From contig JASCOE010000002.1 of assembly GCA_029959285.1 (NCBI GenBank), forward strand, positions 248,001 through 312,000: a stretch of 64,000 bases of DNA, given 5' to 3'. Within the stretch, counting starts at the first letter, position 1; every line of letters begins with the position of its first letter. Positions 9,740 through 18,471 of this stretch are shown here, one piece after another. A program made the position numbers and the translations under genes. The notes below the pieces were generated by a model that saw only the letters and a list, made by a program, of their open reading frames with translations, had not been told where the DNA came from and did not search any database. This stretch comes from Flavobacteriaceae bacterium PS02337 (GTDB lineage Bacteria; Bacteroidota; Bacteroidia; Flavobacteriales; Flavobacteriaceae).

Positions 9740-10093
9740 ATGAAAACAAATAACACAGAAGGTCTAACAATGTTTGAAATAAATGTATTAGTACAACAAG
9801 GCGGAAAATTTGTTGTTTTTCCTAATGCTATTTCAAAACTCTTTAAGAAATTTAAGCTTTCAAATATTTATTTTGTTCGTCCAAACGAGCATACTTTTAA
9901 ATACGCTTTAAAACATTTCTTTTTAAATTTATCTCTAAGCTGGCGTATTATTCCGTACGGACCAATTTATGTTCTGAAATCTATTTATTATTTAATTAAA
10001 GGTGGAAAAGATTATACTCAGGATATTTTGAATGAATTGAAAAACAACAATCCTTTATATCGTCCTGATCTGCAATACTTAAATCAATCCTAA
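9740..10093 (+). CDS. Hypothetical protein
   Basis: A 117-residue protein that I do not recognise. There is no signal peptide. It has an N-terminal segment with VLVQQGGKFVVFPNAIS, aromatic and lysine-rich middle parts, and a moderately hydrophobic stretch around IIPYGPIYVLKSIYYLIKGG (about 75-95) that could associate with the membrane. The gene stands alone between a terminator and the SGNH lipoprotein genes. Codon use and position look like a genuine gene, and the ATG follows an AT-rich leader typical of this window. Confidence 0.65.
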   Translation: MKTNNTEGLTMFEINVLVQQGGKFVVFPNAISKLFKKFKLSNIYFVRPNEHTFKYALKHFFLNLSLSWRIIPYGPIYVLKSIYYLIKGGKDYTQDILNELKNNNPLYRPDLQYLNQS

Positions 10094-10224
10094 TTCGTAA
10101 AAACGATTGAACCTTATGTCTTAAACTATTAGTTTTAAGACTTTTCGAGGCTCAAATTGTGACTCTTAAAAAAGAGATTTGCCGAAATTTTTTATAAAAA
10201 GCAAATTTTTTAATTAAACTCACA

Positions 10225-11100
10225 ATGAAAAAACACATTTTACTTTTTGGTATTGCCATTATTCTTTTTACTTCTTGCAAAGACAAATCGGGAACTACTG
10301 AAAATCAAACTACTACAGAAGCAACTTCTGCAAAACCGAAGGCTCCAAAAGCCGATGGAACTCCAAGAATCTTATTTATAGGAAACAGTCACACCGAATT
10401 TTTCGTTAGTTCACCAATTCTATTTGAAGAAATCTGCAAAGCAAATAATCAGCCAATGAATATTGATCAATTGGTAACAATGGGAGTATCTATTGAAAAA
10501 ATTTATGATGATCATGTTTCTGAAGCAGAAGCAAATTTTGCAAAAACAGATAAAGATGGTAATTATTACGATTATGTAATTCTTCAAGAATCAACACCAG
10601 TTGCTTTAGCAGAATTAGATAAATATAAAGCCAACGTAAAAATGATTGTAGATAAAATTCATAAAAATAGTCCAGATGTTGCAATTTATATTTATGAAGC
10701 AATGTCTCCAATACCTTTTACTGATTCTGATTATAAAGAATATTATGATGAAATTCGTAAAAATGCAGTTGAAGTTGTAAAAACAACTAAAAATGTTGGT
10801 TTATTAAGAGTTGGCGACGCTGTTAATGACGCATACAACGGTAAAAACGATTATAAATATTTAGTAGCAAATAAAGACAATCTTCGCTATGGTGAAAATA
10901 CATTACATCTTTTAAATGACGGAGGTTATATGCAAGGTGCACTTTTATTTGCAACAATTTTTGATAAGAAACCAATAATGCCAAAAGAACTTACTTTAAG
11001 CACAGGAACTGGAGATAACGATGAAATGAAAAAGCAAGAAGTAAGCAAAGCAATTAGTAATGCAAAAGCTTTAGAAGAAATTGCTTTTAGTAATCGTTAA
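10225..11100 (+). CDS. SGNH/GDSL-type hydrolase-like lipoprotein, paralog 1
   Basis: A 291-residue lipoprotein with a signal peptide and lipobox FTSC (C18). The mature protein begins with a Thr/Ala/Lys-rich linker and then FIGNSHTEFF, where S55 in GNSH fits the nucleophile block of the SGNH hydrolase superfamily. YVILQESTP would be a later block, and LHLLNDGG near residue 230 may carry the catalytic His. Members hydrolyse esters on lipids or carbohydrates; the substrate is unknown. Anchoring at the cell surface or periplasmic face is inferred from the lipobox. The downstream gene at 11295 is a clear tandem duplicate, but each has its own terminator. Confidence 0.8.
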   Translation: MKKHILLFGIAIILFTSCKDKSGTTENQTTTEATSAKPKAPKADGTPRILFIGNSHTEFFVSSPILFEEICKANNQPMNIDQLVTMGVSIEKIYDDHVSEAEANFAKTDKDGNYYDYVILQESTPVALAELDKYKANVKMIVDKIHKNSPDVAIYIYEAMSPIPFTDSDYKEYYDEIRKNAVEVVKTTKNVGLLRVGDAVNDAYNGKNDYKYLVANKDNLRYGENTLHLLNDGGYMQGALLFATIFDKKPIMPKELTLSTGTGDNDEMKKQEVSKAISNAKALEEIAFSNR

Positions 11101-11118
11101 AAGTCAATACTACTTAAA

Positions 11119-11153
11119 AAAATCATCTTATAGATTATAAGATGATTTTTTTT
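11119..11153 (+). terminator. Terminator after SGNH paralog 1
   Basis: AAAATCATCTTATA pairs with TATAAGATGATTTT, followed by a T-run. The stem sequence AATCATCTTA...TAAGATGATT is reused after paralog 2. Confidence 0.85.
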
Positions 11154-11294
11154 ATACAATCAATACATTGAGGTTTATTTAAAGTAAAATTGATATTTTT
11201 TTTTGACTTAAAATAGCACTTAAAAAGCCTGTAGGGGTCAACATACTCATTCTTTGAATAGAAATTTGCACGCATAAATTTAATCCATACAAAA

Positions 11295-12164
11295 ATGAAG
11301 AAGTGTATTTTAATTTCTAGTCTTGTTGTATCTGTTTTACTTGTTTCATGCAATAAATCAACAACAGAAAATGAGTTTACAACTGATGGAATTAGAAAAC
11401 CGAAACCTCCAAAAACCGCTGGGCCACCACGCGTATTATTTATTGGAAATAGCCATATTGAATACTTTGTAAGTACGCCTACTCTCTTTAAGGAGCTATG
11501 TGATGCGAATAATAAAAATATAAATATCCAACAATTGGTAACAATGGGTGTATCGCTTGATAAGGTTTATTATACTAATAAAACAGAAGCCAATCAAAAT
11601 TTTTCTAATATTGATAAAGATGGAAATTATTATGATTATGTTGTGCTTCAGGAATCGACACCAATTGCATTAAATAAAGTAGATAAATTTAGAGCTAATT
11701 TAAATTTAATTGTAGAAAAGGTACATAAAAATAGCCCAGATGCAGCTATATATGTCTATCAAAACATGTCTCCATTATCATATACAAACTCAGAATATAA
11801 TAACTATTATAAGCAATTACGCAAAAATACCATTTTAACAGCTGCATTTATAAAAAATGCAGGCGTATTGAGGGTTGGCGATGCCGTTAAAGATGCTTAT
11901 GATGGTAAAAATGGTTATCAATATTTAAAAGATGATAAAGACAATCTTCGTTATGGCAAACATGTACTTCATTTTATAAATGATGGAGCTTTTTTACAGT
12001 CTGTTTTACTCTATTCTACTATATTTAATCAAACACCAATTATTCCTAAAAAACTTATTTTAAGCACTGGAACTGGAGATAATGACAATATGAGAAAACA
12101 AGAGGTAAACAATGTTATCACTAATCCGAAAGCTTTAGAGAAAATTGCTTTTAGTAATCGTTAA
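11295..12164 (+). CDS. SGNH/GDSL-type hydrolase-like lipoprotein, paralog 2
   Basis: A 289-residue tandem duplicate of the preceding lipoprotein. The lipobox is LVSC (C19). FIGNSHIEYF places the nucleophile serine at residue 53, YVVLQESTP matches the other copy, and the C-terminal block STGTGDNDNMRKQEV...AFSNR is almost shared. The DNA is AT-richer than copy 1 and many surface residues have changed to Asn or Lys, so the copies have been diverging for some time while keeping the active-site blocks. It probably has the same chemistry, with substrate unknown. Confidence 0.8.
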   Translation: MKKCILISSLVVSVLLVSCNKSTTENEFTTDGIRKPKPPKTAGPPRVLFIGNSHIEYFVSTPTLFKELCDANNKNINIQQLVTMGVSLDKVYYTNKTEANQNFSNIDKDGNYYDYVVLQESTPIALNKVDKFRANLNLIVEKVHKNSPDAAIYVYQNMSPLSYTNSEYNNYYKQLRKNTILTAAFIKNAGVLRVGDAVKDAYDGKNGYQYLKDDKDNLRYGKHVLHFINDGAFLQSVLLYSTIFNQTPIIPKKLILSTGTGDNDNMRKQEVNNVITNPKALEKIAFSNR

Positions 12165-12180
12165 AAATTAAAACTTAAAA

Positions 12181-12217
12181 ATCATCTTAATATTTATAAG
12201 ATGATTTTTTTTTTATA
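12181..12217 (+). terminator. Terminator after SGNH paralog 2
   Basis: AATCATCTTA pairs with TAAGATGATT, followed by ten T. It has the same stem as the terminator at 11119. Confidence 0.85.
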
Positions 12218-12308
12218 AATTGTCAAATAAACTTATTTTTAGCTTTTGCAACCTAAAAAACTGATTTTATAGAAATGTCTATAAATGGTTTGTTTTATAA
12301 ATAATTGT

Positions 12309-12746
12309 ATGCAAAAATACATTCTTTCGATTCTTTTAATTTCGTTATTCTCATGTAATAAAATAGAGACTAATAAAACTTTAAATCAGAATGATATAGA
12401 GTATATAAAAAGTTTAAAGCTGTTGGATGAGAATGAAACTATTCTTAAATTTTACAGCCAAAACACTAAAAAGACAGCTGGTAATTTTTTTACTAATAAA
12501 AGAGTAGCTTCTTATTGGATAGATGCTAGAAATTTTCAAAAGAATGAAGCAAATTTTGCTTTCTATAATGACATAATAAAAATTGACACTGTAAATATTC
12601 CAGGAGCAACCTACTGTTCTTATGCACTAATTACGAAAAAGGATAAAAATACCTTTAAAGTTTATGTTAATGGTAAGAAACCAGAAATAAAATCCTTTTT
12701 TCAAGATTTGCTTATTCAATGGAAAAAAAGTAAAAAAACTAACTAA
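12309..12746 (+). CDS. Hypothetical lipoprotein
   Basis: A 145-residue lipoprotein if translation begins at the ATG at 12309. An in-frame ATG at 12285 exists, but only the second start puts a normal signal peptide (MQKYILSILLISLFSC, lipobox cysteine 16) at the N-terminus. The mature part is about 130 residues, rich in Lys and Asn, with the readable stretch GATYCSYALITKK. I recognise no family. It sits after the SGNH pair but is separated from it by a terminator. Confidence 0.65.
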   Translation: MQKYILSILLISLFSCNKIETNKTLNQNDIEYIKSLKLLDENETILKFYSQNTKKTAGNFFTNKRVASYWIDARNFQKNEANFAFYNDIIKIDTVNIPGATYCSYALITKKDKNTFKVYVNGKKPEIKSFFQDLLIQWKKSKKTN

Positions 12747-12864
12747 AACGTATTTCGAGAGGTAATTTCACTTCTGTTTTTAAACAATTAAAACTTGTGT
12801 TATTTATCAAACAAAATCTTTCTTCTCTAGTAATAAAATTGTGGCTTTGTTTTTGAATAAGTAG

Positions 12865-12872
12865 TATTTTTG
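12865..12872 (+). promoter_or_regulatory. Possible promoter -7 box of DUF4197 gene
   Basis: TATTTTTG fits the Flavobacterium -7 consensus TAnnTTTG. A TTTG lies at 12846-12849, which is a shorter spacing than usual. Confidence 0.4.
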
Positions 12873-12893
12873 AAACTTAAATAAAACTCCATA

Positions 12894-13610
12894 ATGAAAA
12901 AGATTTTACTATTAGCCGTTACGTTTTCACTTACTTCTTGCGCACAAGTACAACAAACGCTAAATCAGTTCCCGCAAATATCATCACAGATTCCAGTTGG
13001 CGGTGCTGATATTGCTTCAGGTTTGAAAGAAGCTCTAAATAAAGGAATTACGCAACAAGTGAGCAAATTAACCGCTGTTGATGGATTTTATAAAAATGAA
13101 GCTGTAAAAATTTTAATGCCAGAAGAACTGCAAAAAGTAGATGCAACATTAAGAAAAGTTGGTTTAAGTTCACTTGCAGACGAAGGAATAAAAATGCTGA
13201 ATCGCGCAGCAGAAGATGCTGTAAAAGAAGCAACTCCAATTTTTGTTACTGCTGTAAAAAATATGTCGTTTACAGATGCTAAAAATATCCTTTTAGGAAA
13301 TGACAGCGCTGCGACAAGCTATTTGCAAGGAAGTACTACAACTGCTTTATACGGAAAATTTAATCCCGTAATTAAAAGTTCTTTTGAAAAAGTTGGTGCC
13401 GATGTCGTTTGGAAAAACATTATCACGAAATACAATACAATTCCATTAGTAAAGAAAGTAAATCCAGATTTAACAGATTATACAACAACTCAAGCTTTAT
13501 CTGGTGTTTTTAAAATGATTGCTGTAGAAGAAAAAGAAATTCGTAACAACATTTCTGCAAGAACAACACCTTTATTAAAAAGTGTTTTTGCCCTTCAAGA
13601 TAAAAAATAG
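12894..13610 (+). CDS. DUF4197 lipoprotein
   Basis: A 238-residue protein with a lipoprotein signal (LTSC, C16). The rest matches the DUF4197 pattern: a helical protein with ALNKGITQQVSKLTAVDGFY near residue 50, ILLGNDSAATSYL about 140, and a C-terminal TALSGVF-like segment (TTQALSGVFKMIAVEEKEIR). The family is widespread in Proteobacteria and Bacteroidota and has no established function. A TATTTTTG box at 12865-12872, with TTTG 15 bases upstream, may be its promoter. Confidence 0.85.
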   Translation: MKKILLLAVTFSLTSCAQVQQTLNQFPQISSQIPVGGADIASGLKEALNKGITQQVSKLTAVDGFYKNEAVKILMPEELQKVDATLRKVGLSSLADEGIKMLNRAAEDAVKEATPIFVTAVKNMSFTDAKNILLGNDSAATSYLQGSTTTALYGKFNPVIKSSFEKVGADVVWKNIITKYNTIPLVKKVNPDLTDYTTTQALSGVFKMIAVEEKEIRNNISARTTPLLKSVFALQDKK

Positions 13611-13698
13611 TTTTTTTTTAAAGAAGCAAAGCTATTCAACTAGAGAGATTTGCAATTAAACAAATCAACGATTAACCGATTAAACTAAAATAACCAAA

Positions 13699-14553
13699 AT
13701 GCAAAAAATAACCATTTTAATTCACTGTAAAGATCAGAAGAATATTATCGCCTCGGCAACTACTTTTATTGCTAAAGTAGGTGGAAATATTACTTATATC
13801 GACCAACATGTTGACGTAGAACAAAATGTATTTTTTATGCGTTTGGAGTGCGAGTTTACCAATACTCAAATTACAATTGAAAGTTTTAAAGAAGATTTTA
13901 ATCAAACTCTTGCATCTAAATTTGATATGTCTTGGGATTTGTACAGTCAGGAACAGAAACCTAAAATGGCATTATTTGTTTCTAAATACGATCATTGTCT
14001 TTTTGATATTTTAGGACGTTACAGCGCTGGCGAACTAAATATTGAGATTCCGTTAATTATTAGCAATCACAATGATTTAAGATCTATTGCAGAACGTTTT
14101 GATATTCCGTTTCATCTAGTTCCTTTTACTAAAGACAATAAAGAAGAAGGAGAAGCAAAACAAATTGAATTATTAAAAAGATACGAAATCAATTTTATTG
14201 TGTTGGCGCGTTATATGCAAATTATAACCCCAAAACTGATTTCTCTTTACGAAAATAAAATCATCAATATTCACCATTCGTTTTTACCCGCTTTTCCGGG
14301 AGCAAAACCGTATCATTCGGCTTTTAAACGCGGTGTAAAAATTATTGGAGCTACAAGTCATTACGTTACCGAAGAACTAGACGAAGGTCCGATTATCGAG
14401 CAAGATATTGCGAGAGTTTCGCACATTCATTCCGTAGAAGATTTTATCATGAAAGGACGCGATTTGGAACGCATCGTTTTAGCAAGGGCTATAAAATTGC
14501 ACGCCGAACGTAAAACGATGGTTTATAGCAATAAAACTGTTGTGTTTTCGTGA
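13699..14553 (+). CDS. purU: Formyltetrahydrofolate deformylase
   Basis: A 284-residue enzyme that hydrolyses 10-formyltetrahydrofolate to formate and tetrahydrofolate, balancing one-carbon pools and feeding formate to purine synthesis. It has an N-terminal ACT domain (about 3-75, ITILIHCKDQKNIIASAT) and a C-terminal formyltransferase domain with NIHHSFLPAFPGAKPYHSA (about 190-210) and DEGPIIEQD (about 235), which hold the conserved Asn, His and Asp. The length is normal for PurU. It is cytoplasmic and appears monocistronic. Confidence 0.93.
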   Translation: MQKITILIHCKDQKNIIASATTFIAKVGGNITYIDQHVDVEQNVFFMRLECEFTNTQITIESFKEDFNQTLASKFDMSWDLYSQEQKPKMALFVSKYDHCLFDILGRYSAGELNIEIPLIISNHNDLRSIAERFDIPFHLVPFTKDNKEEGEAKQIELLKRYEINFIVLARYMQIITPKLISLYENKIINIHHSFLPAFPGAKPYHSAFKRGVKIIGATSHYVTEELDEGPIIEQDIARVSHIHSVEDFIMKGRDLERIVLARAIKLHAERKTMVYSNKTVVFS

Positions 14554-14645
14554 TAGGTCTTAACGCAAAGGTCACAAAGGTTTTTCGCAAAGTGCACTAA
14601 GTTTTGTTTTGTGTGTAAAAATTCATGAAGATTTCTAAACATATT

Positions 14646-14748
14646 AAACTGGACTGAAGTCCAGCCCTACAATATAGATCGAGCCGAAGGCTCTTATTTC
14701 GTTCCGAAGGAACAATTTATGTTGTAGAGCTGGACTTCAGTCCAGTTT
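14646..14748. repeat. 20-bp inverted repeat with internal small hairpins
   Basis: AAACTGGACTGAAGTCCAGC at 14646-14665 is exactly complementary to 14729-14748. Each arm is itself nearly palindromic (TGGACTgaAGTCCA). The spacer contains two further small hairpins with the same loop, GAGCCgaaGGCTC and GTTCCgaaGGAAC. A fragment of the GCAAAG repeat family precedes it at 14561-14603. The region 14554-14852 holds no gene. Confidence 0.75.
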
Positions 14749-14770
14749 AAATTTGTATTTATATAAAAAA

Positions 14771-14808
14771 ACAAACCCTACAGATTTTAAAAATCTGTAG
14801 GGTTTATT
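14771..14808. terminator. Bidirectional terminator between purU and catalase
   Basis: AAACCCTACAGATTTT and AAAATCTGTAGGGTTT form a long stem usable from both sides. It separates the convergent purU and catalase genes. Confidence 0.7.
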
Positions 14809-14810
14809 AT

Positions 14811-14853
14811 TTAGAATAACTTAGAAACTAAGTTACTTAGCATCTTAGAATCT
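14811..14853. repeat. Octameric TTCTAAG-type repeat
   Basis: Reverse-oriented units of the CTTAGAAT/CTTAGCAT type end at the catalase stop codon. This is the same family as the pair at 41-226. Confidence 0.55.
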
Positions 14854-16346
14854 TATCTAACCACAATCGATAATCTCGGATCATCAAAAGCGTCTACTTC
14901 TGCCATTGTCATTCCTAAAGCGTTTGCAACACCTTCTCCGTACGCTGGATCGGCTTTGAAACAGTTTCTAATATGACGAACTTGAATAAACTTTTGCGCT
15001 CCTCCAACTTGTCCCGCAGTATTTTTAAATAATAATTGTTTTTTATCATCTGTCAATAAACGGAATAATAATCCTGGCTGAGTGAAATAATCATTATCAT
15101 CATCTCTAAAATTATGCGCCCAAGCGTCACCATGAAGTTTCAATGGCGGTTCTTTAAATTCTGGCTGTTCTTGCATTTCGCCAAAACTATTTGGTTCGTA
15201 ATGTTTTTTAGATCCGTTATTTCCATCTACGCGCATTGCACCGTCTCTATGGAAAGTATTGTACGGACATCTAGCAGAGTTTACAGGAATCTGGAAATTA
15301 TTAACTCCTAAACGATATCTGTGTGCATCTCCGTATGAAAACAGACGAGCTTGCAACATTTTATCTGGTGAGAAACTAATTCCAGGAACAACATGCGCTG
15401 GATTAAAAGCTGCTTGTTCTACTTCTGCAAAATAATTTTCTGGATTTTTGTTTAGTTCGAATTCTCCAACAGGAATTAATGGAAAATCGCTTTTTAACCA
15501 AACTTTAGTCAAATCGAAAGGATGAAAACGGTATGTTTCAGCTTGCTCTTCGCTCATAATTTGAACGAATAATTTCCATTTTGGGAAATTTCCTTCTTCA
15601 ATTGCATCAAATAAATCTCTTTGATGGCTTTCGCGGTCGCCTCCAACTAATTTAGCTGCTTCTTCATCAGAAAGATTATCGATTCCTTGTTGCGTTACAA
15701 AATGAAATTTCACATAATGTCTTTCATTTTGATGATTTATAAAACTAAAAGTATGACTTCCAAAACCATGCATTTGTCTGTATGATCTCGGAATTCCTCT
15801 ATCACTCATTACAATCGTAACTTGATGTAAAGCTTCAGGTAATAATGTCCAAAAATCCCAATTGTTATCAGCACTTCTTAAATTGGTTTTCGGATCACGT
15901 TTTACTGCGTGGTTCAAATCTGGAAATTTCATTGGATCACGGAAAAAGAATACTGGCGTATTATTTCCCACTAAATCCCAATTTCCTTCATTAGTATAAA
16001 ATTTTAAAGCAAAACCACGAATATCTCTTTCGGCATCAGCAGCACCTCTTTCTCCAGCAACAGTAGAAAAACGTGCAAACATTTCTGTTTTTTTACCAAT
16101 TTCCGAAAAAATGTCGGCTCTAGTATATTTAGTAATATCATGAGTTACTGTAAAAGTTCCGTATGCACCAGAACCTTTAGCGTGCATTCTTCTTTCCGGA
16201 ATAACTTCTCGGTCAAAATGCGCCATCTTTTCTAAAAACCAAAAATCTTGTAATAAAACAGGTCCGCGTGGGCCAGCTGTTTGAATGTTTTGGTTGTCTG
16301 GAACTGGAGTTCCTGTAGCAGTTGTTAATTTTTTGTTTTCTTCCAT
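14853..16346 (-). CDS. katA: Catalase (monofunctional haem type)
   Basis: A 497-residue clade-3-size catalase that converts hydrogen peroxide to water and oxygen. The catalytic His is H55 in [12 protein letters not shown], and the distal Asn is N128 in [15 protein letters not shown]. The proximal haem-ligand tyrosine is in [14 protein letters not shown], and [20 protein letters not shown] is the conserved middle segment. There is no signal peptide, so it is cytoplasmic. A TATATTTG box on the minus strand lies 24-31 bases upstream of the ATG. Its orientation is opposite to the small-RNA pair and the aldo/keto reductase. Confidence 0.95.
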   Translation of the reverse strand: MEENKKLTTATGTPVPDNQNIQTAGPRGPVLLQDFWFLEKMAHFDREVIPERRMHAKGSGAYGTFTVTHDITKYTRADIFSEIGKKTEMFARFSTVAGERGAADAERDIRGFALKFYTNEGNWDLVGNNTPVFFFRDPMKFPDLNHAVKRDPKTNLRSADNNWDFWTLLPEALHQVTIVMSDRGIPRSYRQMHGFGSHTFSFINHQNERHYVKFHFVTQQGIDNLSDEEAAKLVGGDRESHQRDLFDAIEEGNFPKWKLFVQIMSEEQAETYRFHPFDLTKVWLKSDFPLIPVGEFELNKNPENYFAEVEQAAFNPAHVVPGISFSPDKMLQARLFSYGDAHRYRLGVNNFQIPVNSARCPYNTFHRDGAMRVDGNNGSKKHYEPNSFGEMQEQPEFKEPPLKLHGDAWAHNFRDDDNDYFTQPGLLFRLLTDDKKQLLFKNTAGQVGGAQKFIQVRHIRNCFKADPAYGEGVANALGMTMAEVDAFDDPRLSIVVR

Positions 16347-16369
16347 TTTGCTGATTTTTAATGTTTTAT

Positions 16370-16377
16370 CAAATATA
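16370..16377 (-). promoter_or_regulatory. Probable -7 box of the catalase gene
   Basis: Read on the minus strand this is TATATTTG, a match to the Bacteroidota TAnnTTTG element, close upstream of the catalase start. No clear TTTG at the expected -33 spacing is seen. Confidence 0.55.
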
Positions 16378-16484
16378 CAAACTTATCTTTAGCATATTCA
16401 TAAACAAAATTGATTGTTATTATATTTTAATAATCAAAAATTATTCATAGCTGCAGAAAGCTTAAAACAGTAAATTACAAAATC

Positions 16485-16637
16485 TTAACTTAAGGTCAAC
16501 AAAGTAATAACAAAACCTTAACAGCATAACGTCGATATATATCTGACCTTTGTAATGTAATAAACTGGTTATTTATTATTTTGGTTTTGGTTAGTTAAAT
16601 GATGCCGGCGTCTTCGAGATGCCGGCATTCTTTTTTT
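16485..16637 (+). ncRNA. Probable small RNA, tandem copy 1
   Basis: A 153-base unit repeated at 16871-17023. The upstream part contains CTTTGTAATGTAATA (16548-16562), which looks like a -7 region. The downstream part ends in a terminator-type hairpin, ATGCCGGC (16602-16609) with GCCGGCAT (16621-16628), followed by T7. A transcript would be about 75-80 bases, roughly 16560-16637. It contains no plausible ORF. Between the copies the stem differs by changes that keep pairing (G-U becomes A-U, G-C becomes G-U), which supports a structured RNA. Targets are unknown. Confidence 0.6.
16602..16637 (+). terminator. Terminator of small RNA copy 1
   Basis: An 8-bp GC-rich stem (ATGCCGGC/GCCGGCAT) with an 11-base loop that itself holds TCT...AGA, followed by seven T. 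Confidence 0.8.
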
Positions 16638-16691
16638 ATAATATTTTGGTTTCAAGTTTTTCTTGTTTCAGGTTTCAGGTTGTTTTACTTT

Positions 16692-16826
16692 GTCTATAAT
16701 TTTAACGCAAAGTGCGCTAAGTTTTTTTATTTAAAGAGTTTTAAAGTTCGCAAAGCTTTCTGTAAAAACGTTGCGTTCCGATAGCTATCGGGATTGCGAA
16801 ATAACTTTGTTCTCTTTGCGGTTAAT
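16692..16826. repeat. GCAAAG-type repeat between the small RNA copies
   Basis: The left part TTTAACGCAAAGTGCGCTAAG and right part CTTTGTTCTCTTTGCGGTTAA are imperfect complements, with CCGATAGCTATCGG palindrome at 16778-16791. This is the same family as 17063-17279. Confidence 0.55.
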
Positions 16827-16870
16827 CACGACCGCCAAAAACTTGAAACCTGAAATAAAAATTTTAAACA

Positions 16871-17023
16871 TTAACTTATATCCAACAAAGTAATAACAAG
16901 ATCTTAACAGCATAACGTCGATATATATCTGATCTTTGTAATGTAATAAACTGGTTATTTATTATTTTGGTTTTGGTTAGTTAAATAATGCCGGCGTCTT
17001 AGAGATGTCGGCATTCTTTTTTT
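16871..17023 (+). ncRNA. Probable small RNA, tandem copy 2
   Basis: The second copy of the unit at 16485-16637 has the same length. Identity is very high from TTAACTTA through the T-run. The conserved start region is CTTTGTAATGTAATA at 16934-16948, and the hairpin is AATGCCGGC with GTCGGCATT. Substitutions in the stem keep base pairing. The predicted transcript is about 16946-17023. It is followed by a 32-bp perfect inverted repeat and then the aldo/keto reductase gene. Confidence 0.6.
16988..17023 (+). terminator. Terminator of small RNA copy 2
   Basis: AATGCCGGC pairs with GTCGGCATT (one G-U), followed by seven T. Confidence 0.8.
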
Positions 17024-17062
17024 ATATTATTTTGGTTTTTGACTACTTTACTTTACGGTTAG

Positions 17063-17279
17063 TTTTAACGCAAAGGGCGCTAAGGTTTTTCGCAGAGTTC
17101 GCAAAGGTTTTTGCTTTTTTAATTGAAGTTTTTTTGAAGTTCTCAAAGCTTAGATAAAAGCAAAACTTAGACTCTTCTTTGAGAACTTTAAAAAAAACTT
17201 TTACAAGCCTACAAATAATTTCTTAGTGTCTCGATAGCTATCGGGATTGCGAAAAACCTTAGCGCCCTTTGCGTTAAAA
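17063..17279. repeat. 32-bp perfect inverted repeat, GCAAAG family
   Basis: Positions 17063-17094 are exactly complementary to 17248-17279 (arms begin TTTTAACGCAAAGGGCGCTA). An inner imperfect pair, AAGTTCTCAAAG and CTTTGAGAACTT, lies at about 17136-17188. A near copy with 34-bp arms is at 20217-20410. It encodes no protein, so it is a non-autonomous hairpin element or very long hairpin. Confidence 0.75.
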
Positions 17280-17392
17280 AAATCCAGAAAACTTAAAACT
17301 CATTTTGGATACAACTACACGAGATTTAGATACTTTATAGAAGAAATACTGACGGATCTTTGCTAAATCAATTTTAATTAAAAACAAAAATT

Positions 17393-18403
17393 ATGAGCGC
17401 AATAAAAAAAATAAATTTAGGAAATCAAGGACTTGTTGTTCCTAATATTGGTTTAGGCTGTATGGGAATGAGCCAAATTGCTGGAAACGATATTTACGGT
17501 AAAGCAGACGAAACTGAATCTATAAAAACAATTCATCGCTCTCTTGAATTAGGAGGCAATTTTTTAGATACTGCAGACTTATACGGACCATTGCATAATG
17601 AAAGATTAATTGCAAAAGCTATAAAAGGAAACCGTAATGCTTACCAAATTGCTACAAAATTTGGTTTTGAAATTAACGACAACGAAGAGCTTACGTGGCA
17701 ATTTAATGGTAAAAAAGAATATGTGAAAAAAGCCGTAGAACGTTCTCTTAAAAATCTAGGAACTGATTATATCGATTTGTATTATTTACACCGCGTTGAT
17801 CCTAATACTCCAATAGAAGAAACAGTTCAAGCAATGTCTGATTTGGTAAAAGAAGGAAAGGTTGGTTATATCGGACTTTCTGAAGTTTCTTCTGAAACTA
17901 TTAGAAAAGCATACAAAATTCATCCTCTAACTGCGGTTCAAAGTGAATATTCTCTTTTTGAAAGAAGCATTGAAGAAGACGGAATTATAAAAACATTAGA
18001 AGAACTTCAAATTGGCGTAGTGGCTTATTCGCCTTTAGGAAGAGGCTTTATTTCGGGAGAAATAAAACATCCTGAAGACTTACCCGAAAATGATTTTAGA
18101 AGATCCATTCCTCGTTTTCAAGGAGAACAATTTTATAAGAATATTGAACTCTTAAATGAAATAAAAGTTATTGCCGACGAAAGAAAAATCACAGCATCGC
18201 AATTGGCTTTGGCATGGATTTCTTCTAAAGGATTTTTAGCTATTCCAGGTACAAAACGAGTAAAATATGTGGAGCAAAATATTGAGGCAACTCAACTTAC
18301 TCTAACTACTGAAGAATTGAATAGATTGGAAAGCATTATTCCTGTTGGAACAATAACCGGAAATCGTTATGATGAATCTGGAATGAAATCTGTTAATCTG
18401 TAA
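17393..18403 (+). CDS. Aldo/keto reductase
   Basis: A 336-residue NADPH-dependent oxidoreductase of the AKR superfamily (YakC/AKR13-like by layout). The expected catalytic tetrad is visible: D59 and Y64 in FLDTADLYGP, K89 in QIATKFGFE, and H133 in YLHRVDPNTP. SPLGRGFISG and the C-terminal LAIPGTKRVKYVEQN segment are the cofactor-binding parts. It reduces aldehydes or ketones; the natural substrate is not readable. It is followed directly by an AraC regulator on the same strand, which often controls such genes, with a hairpin containing a TATCTTTA box between them. Confidence 0.9.
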   Translation: MSAIKKINLGNQGLVVPNIGLGCMGMSQIAGNDIYGKADETESIKTIHRSLELGGNFLDTADLYGPLHNERLIAKAIKGNRNAYQIATKFGFEINDNEELTWQFNGKKEYVKKAVERSLKNLGTDYIDLYYLHRVDPNTPIEETVQAMSDLVKEGKVGYIGLSEVSSETIRKAYKIHPLTAVQSEYSLFERSIEEDGIIKTLEELQIGVVAYSPLGRGFISGEIKHPEDLPENDFRRSIPRFQGEQFYKNIELLNEIKVIADERKITASQLALAWISSKGFLAIPGTKRVKYVEQNIEATQLTLTTEELNRLESIIPVGTITGNRYDESGMKSVNL

Positions 18404-18421
18404 TAAATCAGAAAAAAATCT

Positions 18422-18456
18422 ACAGGAAAAGTTATCTTTACGAGAGCTTTTCCTGT
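18422..18456 (+). terminator. Hairpin between aldo/keto reductase and AraC genes
   Basis: ACAGGAAAAG pairs with CTTTTCCTGT, followed by a short T-run. Its loop contains TATCTTTA, a possible -7 box for the regulator gene. Confidence 0.5.
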
Positions 18457-18471
18457 TTTAAAACTAAAGTC

